Source: an uncultured bacterium
GTDB lineage: Bacteria; Cyanobacteriota; Vampirovibrionia; Gastranaerophilales; Gastranaerophilaceae
DNA length: 64,000 bases
Reading direction: 5' to 3'
Assembly: GCA_902763805.1 (NCBI GenBank)
Contig: CACWTN010000003.1
Coordinates: forward strand, 62,001-126,000
Shown here: positions 58,384 through 64,000 of the stretch, piece by piece
Layout: each line of letters starts with the position of its first letter
Position numbering within the stretch: position 1 is the first letter of the stretch
Position numbers and translations under genes: made by a program
Notes under the pieces: generated by a model
What the model was told of the DNA's origin: nothing
Seen by the model: the letters and a program-made list of their open reading frames with translations, nothing else
Databases searched by the model: none

Positions 58384-60633
58384 ATGACAAACGGTAATAC
58401 AATAAAATTTCAAGGCAAAACATATAATCTTGACGATATAAGAGCCGGAATACAAAAGAAGGACTTTGAATCGACAGGAAATAGTGTTCTATTATCACTT
58501 TTTGATTCTTTGGATAAACAAGACAAATACGGATTTAAAAATAAAACATTAGATATAAATGAAACAAAAGAATTAATACAAAATCTTATTAAAGTTGCTG
58601 GAGATGATAAACTTTCAAAAAGAGAGGCTGAAAAATATCTTGCATCACTTGGTATTAAAGATGTGAAAGTTGCTGATTTAATGCAATTTTTAGATTTTGT
58701 TATAAAAAAATCAAATGATATAAAAGAAACTACATATAACCAAAAACGAAATTCTACTATCATAGAATACAAAGAGGGATATTATGATGAAGTTTTATAT
58801 GACGGCAGACACGCAGTAAAAGCAAAAGAATCAAAAGATACAAGTTTAGAGTCAAGTTTTGAACTTAATGTTCCATTTACTAAAATGGCAGATGGAGATG
58901 GTAATCTTATTGTAAATGATAAACAAAATGAACATGATTACCGCATTGATATTGAAGAAATAATCTCAAAGAATAATTTGGATAAATCAAAGGCTAAGAT
59001 ATCTTATGATAATAAATTTAATCCTCCAATAATGAATGGAATTACATATTATGACGATGATGGTAACGAGGTATTAAAAGTCAGTTATAAAGAAAGTCAA
59101 TTTAATAATTTATCAAAGTATTATGTCAATGATGACGGTAAGACTATTATTAGCTCAATAGAATATAAACAGGAGGATAATTGGACAAAATTAGGTATAT
59201 TCAGAGGTCAATACTTAACTTCTATTTCAACTCTTAATAATGATAGAAGTGTTGTTTTATCAAAGACAGTTTTTGATAATAAGAATCAAACAAGGATTGC
59301 ACAATATACATATAATCCTGAAACCAATCGTTCGACCGAAATTGAGTATGATTATATATCGGGCAGACAAAAAACATTAAAAGAGCTTGATGAAAAAGGT
59401 AGAGTAGTAAAAGTTAAACATTATGATAATAATGAAGAAATTGAAAATACTGAAATAAATGAATATATTGGAAATAGTCAGGAACCTTTTAAAACAAAAA
59501 AATTTGACAAAAATAATCAAATTGTTGATTTTAACAATAACTCAAATAAGGACAATATTAGTGCATTAGATATTCTAATATATGGTGAGAATTATAATTT
59601 ACTTAAAATTTTAGAAAAGGATATCAATGATTTGGCTGCAAGAGAACTTTTAAATGCAACAATTGAAAATATTAAAAATACGAAATTGAAATTAAATGGA
59701 GAATTATTATCATTTTTTGGTGATAAGTATAAAGTAGATATTAAAAATTTTATATTACAAATGCTTGATAAATGCAAAACTTCCATGGATTTTTATGAAA
59801 TTAAAAAGACTTTGAAATTATGTGAGATATCACCTAATAATGCATTATTAAGAAATAAATATTTGTATCCAATATTAAATCAACTATATAATAACCAGCC
59901 GGATGGTACATTAGATCAAGTTAATTATCAAGGTTTTGTAGGAGATTGTTGGTTATTAAGTGCAACCAGTTCAATATCTGAAGTGCCAGAAGGTGGCCAA
60001 GAATACATAAATTCATTATTTAAAAAAGATAAAAACGGAAAAATAGTTGATGAAGACGGAAATGTAACTGTTATTTTAAATAATGAAAAAAATAACTATG
60101 TTATTTATAGGCAGGAACGGGAAATTGAAAATACTCCATTTTCACTAGGGGAACCAAACATGAGAGTATTAGAAATTGCATTTGACAAATATGCAAAAGA
60201 GAATACATTAAATGAAAAAAAATATTTGGATGGAGGAAAATCACAATATGCATTTGAAGTATATAGTGGAAATAAAACAATATATGCTGAAAGAAAATGT
60301 GATAAACTGGGAGTTACAGTAGATGGTAAATTTATAGAAATCTCGCCAGAAAATGCAGATAAAATTGCAAATATTCCTATTGTAATAAATGATATAACAA
60401 TAAAAGATATACAAAATTTAGCCAAACTAAAAAAGAGAATGGCTTTTTGTTGTGATAGTGAAAATTATGGAGGAGGACATGCATATTACGTTAAAAATAT
60501 AAGAGAAAATAGTATTGAAGTTAAAGAACCATCAAATACAGAAAATGTTTCAACATATTCACATGAAGGATTCTTAGCAACCTACGAAAACGCAACAATA
60601 TTTATATTGCCTAAAAATATAAATAGCCAGTAG
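58384..60633 (+). CDS. Calpain-like cysteine protease
   Basis: The 749-residue protein has an N-terminal Asp/Lys-rich helical region with EF-hand-like acidic loops (about 35-100). A central beta-rich region with repeated DEKGR/DNNEE elements follows (about 110-400), and a C-terminal papain-fold domain similar to calpains: GFVGDCWLLSATSS (Cys522), GGGHAYYVKNI (His699) and EVKEPSN (Asn718, in place of the calpain RNPWG Asn). All three catalytic residues are present. No signal peptide is seen. Codons are strongly AT-biased relative to the neighbours, and the gene is flanked by repeats, which together suggest lateral gain. ATG follows AAAGGATAAAAAT. Confidence 0.72.
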   Translation: MTNGNTIKFQGKTYNLDDIRAGIQKKDFESTGNSVLLSLFDSLDKQDKYGFKNKTLDINETKELIQNLIKVAGDDKLSKREAEKYLASLGIKDVKVADLMQFLDFVIKKSNDIKETTYNQKRNSTIIEYKEGYYDEVLYDGRHAVKAKESKDTSLESSFELNVPFTKMADGDGNLIVNDKQNEHDYRIDIEEIISKNNLDKSKAKISYDNKFNPPIMNGITYYDDDGNEVLKVSYKESQFNNLSKYYVNDDGKTIISSIEYKQEDNWTKLGIFRGQYLTSISTLNNDRSVVLSKTVFDNKNQTRIAQYTYNPETNRSTEIEYDYISGRQKTLKELDEKGRVVKVKHYDNNEEIENTEINEYIGNSQEPFKTKKFDKNNQIVDFNNNSNKDNISALDILIYGENYNLLKILEKDINDLAARELLNATIENIKNTKLKLNGELLSFFGDKYKVDIKNFILQMLDKCKTSMDFYEIKKTLKLCEISPNNALLRNKYLYPILNQLYNNQPDGTLDQVNYQGFVGDCWLLSATSSISEVPEGGQEYINSLFKKDKNGKIVDEDGNVTVILNNEKNNYVIYRQEREIENTPFSLGEPNMRVLEIAFDKYAKENTLNEKKYLDGGKSQYAFEVYSGNKTIYAERKCDKLGVTVDGKFIEISPENADKIANIPIVINDITIKDIQNLAKLKKRMAFCCDSENYGGGHAYYVKNIRENSIEVKEPSNTENVSTYSHEGFLATYENATIFILPKNINSQ

Positions 60634-60960
60634 TTATGTAGGGTGTAATTTTTTGCAACAAATTTTCAAATTACCTATTTATGTCTTTTTGCGTAATTTA
60701 GATTTTGTCGGCATTTGGGGGTAAATTTTGGTATTTTAAAATTCTGAAATTGGAATTTTGAGGACAGAAAATGAACTTTTGGGGTAATTTGAAGGGGTAA
60801 ATAAATTTTATTTCCGACCGCACAAAATCGCCAAACTTACTAGATTTAGCATTTATGCCTACTATGTTTATTTACCCTTTCCGAGCAAATGTCCTGTTAA
60901 AAGGTAAAAATACACTCATCCCAAAATAAAAATCGGCATAACAAAAGTCATACCGATTTT
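60634..60960. repeat. Non-coding stretch with long repeat copy D
   Basis: About 330 bases between the calpain gene and tRNA-Ser. It contains repeat copy D (60663-60835), an inverted worn GGTGCAA palindrome (60638-60657), and AGGGGTAAA at 60718-60725 and 60794-60801. No coding potential seen. Confidence 0.7.
60663..60835 (+). repeat. Degenerate dispersed repeat, copy D
   Basis: Its 58-base core nearly matches 56390-56447; the next blocks (ATTGGAATTTTGA, GAAAATGAAC, TTTCCGACCGC) continue the similarity for about 170 bases. Together with copy A it brackets the 57180 and 58384 genes as direct repeats. Confidence 0.85.
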
Positions 60961-60964
60961 TATA

Positions 60965-61051
60965 CAGAGGGGATGGGATTCGAACCCACGGTGGAGTTGC
61001 CCCCACACAACCCTTCCAAGATTGCACCATCAACCACTCGGACACCCCTCT
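60965..61051 (-). tRNA. tRNA-Ser (anticodon GGA)
   Basis: Read on the minus strand: acceptor AGAGGGG pairs with CCCCTCT at the 3' end; anticodon stem CAATC/GGTTG holds loop TTGGAAG with anticodon GGA; a long variable arm (around GTGGGGGCAACTCCAC) and TGGGTTCGAATCCCA T arm follow. The discriminator base is G and CCA is not encoded. The 87-base length is right for a class II tRNA. It lies right of the repeat-flanked region, a position where integrated elements often end, but no att site was found. Confidence 0.95.
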
Positions 61052-61241
61052 ATAGTTGTTACTATATTATATATAAGACAAAATACGTTGTAAAGATTTT
61101 TGTTGTTTCTCTTCTTTTTTTATATTAATACCTTTATTCTTGATTTATACTTAGCCACTCAAAATACATTTGTCCCCCCTCTTGAAATAGGGTTATCCTG
61201 ATGATAAACTCCATGTTATAAGAAGAGAAAAGGAGTATAAT
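61052..61241 (+). other. Gap between tRNA-Ser and malQ
   Basis: AT-rich gap with a C-run (TTTGTCCCCCC at 61170-61180) and the malQ promoter. No other feature seen. Confidence 0.5.
61182..61210 (+). promoter_or_regulatory. malQ promoter
   Basis: TTGAAA 61182-61187, 17 bp, TAAACT 61205-61210. Confidence 0.5.
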
Positions 61242-63092
61242 ATGGTTTGTTTAACATTACAAAAAAATGACGCTAAACTTATAAGCGAAGCATTGAAAGT
61301 TTTGGGGAAAGATAATCTTGCTCTGATTATTCACGGAAGCAGTTTTCCTTCCTGTGACGGAGAAGATACAGGCTTCGGTACATTTAACTCGGCTGCCGGA
61401 CATTCTTTAATCGATTATGCATCAGGTATTTTTAATGCTCTGCAGTTAGGACCTGCAGGGAAAACAAAAAGCTCTGATTCATCACCTTATACAGGAACTA
61501 TTTTTTCAGGCAATCCGCTCTTTATTGATTTGAAACAGTTAACAGACAAAAAATGGGATCACATTTTATCTGAAGAAACTTTTAATAAAGTAGTTGCAAA
61601 TAACCCTAAGCAAAATACGGGAAGGACTTGCTATTCTTATATTTTCAAAGCTCAGAATGAAGCTTTGAAGGAAGCGTGGAATAATTTCAAAAACGGTAAA
61701 AAACTTCACAAAGAATTTGAAAAATTTAAAAAAGAAAATGCTTTCTGGCTTGATAATGATTCTTTGTATGAAGCTCTTTCAATAGAAAACGGAAATGATT
61801 ACTGGTACATTTGGAAAAATGAAACAGATAAGAGATTACTGAATCCGAAAAATGACGAAGAAAAGAAAGCTTTTGCAAAGAGAATTGATGAAATAAAGAA
61901 AAAATATTCTGATGAAATTGATTTCTACAAGTTCTGTCAGTTTGTACTTGAAGAACAAAACGAAGAAACAAAAAAATACGCTCTTAAAAAAGGTATCAAG
62001 ATGATAGCAGACCGTCAGGTCGCATTCTCTGACAGAGATGCTTGGGCATACCAGTCATTGTTCCTTGAAGGCTGGTTCCTCGGCTGCCCTCCTGATTACT
62101 TCTCAAAAGACGGTCAGGCTTGGGGCTTCCCTGTTATGGATCCTGACAAGATGTACAACAAAGACGGTTCACTGGGCGAAGGCGGAATTCTTATGAAAAA
62201 TCTTTTCAAAAAGATGTTCAAAGAAAACCCCGGCGGTGTCAGAATTGATCATATTGTAGGTCTAATTGATCCTTGGGTTTATAAAGTCGGTAAAAAACCG
62301 ATGTGCGAAGACGGTGCAGGCAGATTATATTCTTCACCTGAACACCCTGAACTTAAAAAGTATGCTATTGCAAGAGAAGAAGACTTAGACTGGACTCTTG
62401 AAGCCGATAAAGAAAAAAGAGTTAAAACACTCTCTGATGAACAAATCGCATTGTATGGCAGACTTATTGAAAAAATTGTTATCGGCGCAGCAAAAGAATG
62501 CGGTTTGGATAAGAATGCAATTGTTTGCGAGGATTTGGGTACTCTTACAAACCCTGTTGATGCCGTTATGAAAAAATACGGACTTCAGGGTATGAGATTA
62601 ACTCAGTTTGTTCTTCCTGAAAAACCTGAACATCCGTACAGATGCAAAAATATTACGGAAAATGTTTGGAATATGGTTGGCACTCACGATAACAATCCTA
62701 TTGAAAAATGGGCAGAGTCTATGATTAATACCCACGAAGGATATTTGCATGCCAAAAACCTTGTGGAAGATTTATTTGCTGATGCAGAGAACAAAGATGA
62801 TATTATCGTTAAGATGACAACAGATAAAGAATTTCTGAAGTTCGTTAAACTTGTTGAGATTTTTGCATCTAAAGCAAGAAATGTTCAGATATTCTTTACA
62901 GATTTCTTCCAGATTAACGAAACTTATAATACACCGGGAACTTCAGGTGATCAGAATTGGTCACTGAGATTGCCTAATAATTATAAGGATATGACTCCAA
63001 TCGACTTGCACGCAATTCTTAAACAGGCAATTTTGTCCCGAGGCAAAGAATTTGCAGATAAACATTCAAAACTTCTTGCTAAGTTGGGTTAG
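61242..63092 (+). CDS. malQ: 4-alpha-glucanotransferase (GH77, amylomaltase)
   Basis: MalQ moves maltodextrin segments between glucans in glycogen or starch-like metabolism. The 616-residue GH77 protein has GTFNSAAGHSLIDYASGIFN, FSGNPLFIDL, AWGFPVMDPD, the nucleophile in VRIDHIVGLIDPW (Asp336), the acid/base in CEDLGTL (Glu430), and GTHDNNPIEKW. It follows the type with direct substrate loops rather than extra N-terminal domains. ATG follows AAAAGGAGTATAAT. Its own promoter and a strong terminator make it a single-gene unit. Confidence 0.93.
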   Translation: MVCLTLQKNDAKLISEALKVLGKDNLALIIHGSSFPSCDGEDTGFGTFNSAAGHSLIDYASGIFNALQLGPAGKTKSSDSSPYTGTIFSGNPLFIDLKQLTDKKWDHILSEETFNKVVANNPKQNTGRTCYSYIFKAQNEALKEAWNNFKNGKKLHKEFEKFKKENAFWLDNDSLYEALSIENGNDYWYIWKNETDKRLLNPKNDEEKKAFAKRIDEIKKKYSDEIDFYKFCQFVLEEQNEETKKYALKKGIKMIADRQVAFSDRDAWAYQSLFLEGWFLGCPPDYFSKDGQAWGFPVMDPDKMYNKDGSLGEGGILMKNLFKKMFKENPGGVRIDHIVGLIDPWVYKVGKKPMCEDGAGRLYSSPEHPELKKYAIAREEDLDWTLEADKEKRVKTLSDEQIALYGRLIEKIVIGAAKECGLDKNAIVCEDLGTLTNPVDAVMKKYGLQGMRLTQFVLPEKPEHPYRCKNITENVWNMVGTHDNNPIEKWAESMINTHEGYLHAKNLVEDLFADAENKDDIIVKMTTDKEFLKFVKLVEIFASKARNVQIFFTDFFQINETYNTPGTSGDQNWSLRLPNNYKDMTPIDLHAILKQAILSRGKEFADKHSKLLAKLG

Positions 63093-63107
63093 TAAAAAAT
63101 ATGATTT

Positions 63108-63143
63108 AACAAAAAAGACGGATTTTAATCCGTCTTTTTTGTT
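63108..63143 (+). terminator. Rho-independent terminator of malQ
   Basis: AACAAAAAAGACGGAT pairs with ATCCGTCTTTTTTGTT, loop TTTA. A/T runs on both sides make it bidirectional. Confidence 0.94.
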
Positions 63144-63223
63144 ATTTTATAAGTGTTAATTATACCCATTGTAAATTTTTGTAAATCTTTTTGAAATCCC
63201 CCAAATTATATTTACCCCCACTG

Positions 63224-63252
63224 TTGACACTGATTTTTGTTTGATTTACGAT
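63224..63252 (+). promoter_or_regulatory. rpsJ promoter
   Basis: TTGACA 63224-63229, 17 bp, TACGAT 63247-63252. A TTTACCCC motif (63211-63218) abuts the -35 on its upstream side. Confidence 0.7.
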
Positions 63253-63258
63253 TAAAAT

Positions 63259-63360
63259 GCTATAGTCGAAAGTAATAGCATAATCTTGTGCGGTTTGATA
63301 GCAAAAAGCTTATCAGACTGCGGTTACAGGGTTAGGAAGTTAATACAAAAATAAAGGAAA
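63259..63360 (+). promoter_or_regulatory. Structured 5' leader of rpsJ
   Basis: Two potential hairpins, GCTAT/ATAGC (63259-63279) and TGATA/TATCA (63296-63315), lie in a leader of about 105 bases before the rpsJ ATG. In many bacteria r-protein operon leaders bind a ribosomal protein; ligand here unknown. Confidence 0.4.
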
Positions 63361-63365
63361 AAACA

Positions 63366-63686
63366 ATGGCAACAGATTCAAAAAGACAAAGAATTAGAGT
63401 TTGTTTAAGATCTTACGAACACAAATTGGTTGATGTATCAGCTGAAAAAATCGTAGAAACTGCTAAAAGAACAGACGCTAAAGTAGCCGGTCCTATTCCT
63501 TTACCAACCAAAAGACGTATTTATTGTGTATTACGTTCACCACACGTTGATAAAAAATCACGTGAGCACTTTGAGATTAGAACTCATAAACGTATTATCG
63601 ATATTTACGAACCTACTCAACAGACTACTGAAGAATTGAGTAGATTAGACTTACCTGCCGGTGTTGATATAGAAGTTAAATTATAA
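63366..63686 (+). CDS. rpsJ: 30S ribosomal protein S10
   Basis: S10 is a small-subunit protein also acting in NusB-dependent antitermination. The 106-residue product has the family motifs [49 protein letters not shown] follows AAAGGAAAAAAC. In cyanobacteria S10 is usually the last gene of the str operon; here it leads into rplC as in most other bacteria. Confidence 0.97.
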   Translation: MATDSKRQRIRVCLRSYEHKLVDVSAEKIVETAKRTDAKVAGPIPLPTKRRIYCVLRSPHVDKKSREHFEIRTHKRIIDIYEPTQQTTEELSRLDLPAGVDIEVKL

Positions 63687-63908
63687 TATTTACTTTGTAT
63701 TCAAGCCGAAATTTGAAAACTTAATAATAGCATTATGCATATAATGTGAACTACAACAGGGGTGAACATATAAGGTAAGCAAGTATCCCCTGCGGGTTGA
63801 AAAACCCAAATGTTTGGTAAAGAGACTAAAGGTAGCGCTCGCAAGTTGAAAGGCATATTTGTACGACAGAGTTATTCTGTGCGTATGTATGTCGGAAAGG
63901 AAAGACAC
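63687..63908 (+). promoter_or_regulatory. Structured leader upstream of rplC
   Basis: Unusually long for the rpsJ-rplC gap (222 bases). It contains CATTAT-GCAT-ATAATG (63731-63746, overlapping a TATAAT at 63740-63745), an outer stem CAGGGG/CCCCTG (63757-63762 with 63787-63792), a GGGTT-GAAA-AACCC hairpin (63794-63807) and ACAGA-GTTAT-TCTGT (63866-63880). The layout suggests an autoregulated r-protein leader, perhaps with its own promoter. I know of no exact family match. Confidence 0.5.
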
Positions 63909-64000
63909 ATGACATTAGGTGTAATAGGTAAAAAAGTTGGAATGACTCAAATCTTTGATTCAGAAGGTTTGGCAGTTCCTGTTACAGTAATCAAAGTTGG
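63909..64000 (+). CDS. rplC: 50S ribosomal protein L3 (3' end outside window)
   Basis: The visible 30 residues (MTLGVIGKKVGMTQIFDSEG, then LAVPVTVIKVG) are the invariant L3 N-terminus. L3 is an early-assembly protein near the peptidyl transferase centre. ATG follows GGAAAGGAAAGACAC. The window ends inside the gene. Confidence 0.95.
   Translation, partial: MTLGVIGKKVGMTQIFDSEGLAVPVTVIKV

Overview
The window is a low-GC (roughly 35%) bacterial chromosome segment. It is dense with housekeeping genes and carries one repeat-rich accessory stretch near the right end. An outer membrane is implied by two Kdo-pathway enzymes (arabinose-5-phosphate isomerase and Kdo-8-phosphate phosphatase) and an AsmA-like protein. 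Several otherwise unrelated hypothetical proteins begin with a short tail ending in Phe-x-(Gly/Ala), a style I associate with gut Gastranaerophilales (Melainabacteria/Vampirovibrionia). That assignment is an inference from gene content and style, about 0.6 sure, and no marker search was possible.

Layout. 1-6.6 kb: chromosome segregation genes (smc cut by the left edge, then scpA-scpB) followed by a matrixin-like/TPR protein. 6.7-7.7 kb: an NrtR-like regulator and secG, closed by a strong terminator. 7.7-9.8 kb: a minus-strand glycosyltransferase pair. 9.8-12.1 kb: tcdA, kdsD and a small unknown. 12.1-15.4 kb: minus-strand argS, a small membrane protein, nth and a zinc-ribbon membrane protein. 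15.6-22 kb: kdsC, a large lineage-type membrane protein, a candidate small RNA, ctpA and recJ. 22-33.5 kb: a spoT-type stringent-response gene, an agmatinase-family gene and many poorly characterised secreted or cytosolic proteins, including a tandem paralogue pair, a VWA protein, a HEAT-like protein and a DprA/SLOG protein. 33.6-42.9 kb: pcrA, a transglycosylase-like protein, a nifU-nifS-mscS-rlmH run and pdxJ.

43.0-48.7 kb holds the most interesting block, a compact four-gene operon with its own promoter. It encodes a CDP-glycerol glycerophosphotransferase-like protein, a 910-residue fusion of a YidC/Oxa1-like domain to an LTA-synthase/sulfatase-like domain, a class V aminotransferase and a TagD-like cytidylyltransferase. 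I read it as a phosphoglycerol- or phosphonate-type surface-polymer system with an unusual membrane component.

48.9-56.4 kb: an AI-2E family transporter, an AsmA-like protein, secreted unknowns and a HigBA-like toxin-antitoxin module whose promoter seems to start transcription at the toxin AUG. 56.4-61 kb: two AT-rich genes (one a calpain-like cysteine protease) sit among degenerate long repeats and short palindromes, followed by tRNA-Ser(GGA). 61.2-64 kb: malQ, then rpsJ and the start of rplC, both with long structured leaders.

Non-coding signals that stand out are an over-represented AGGGGTAAA motif, found inside the promoter spacers of argS and the agmatinase gene, a candidate antisense-Shine-Dalgarno small RNA downstream of rlmH, and a second candidate small RNA upstream of ctpA.
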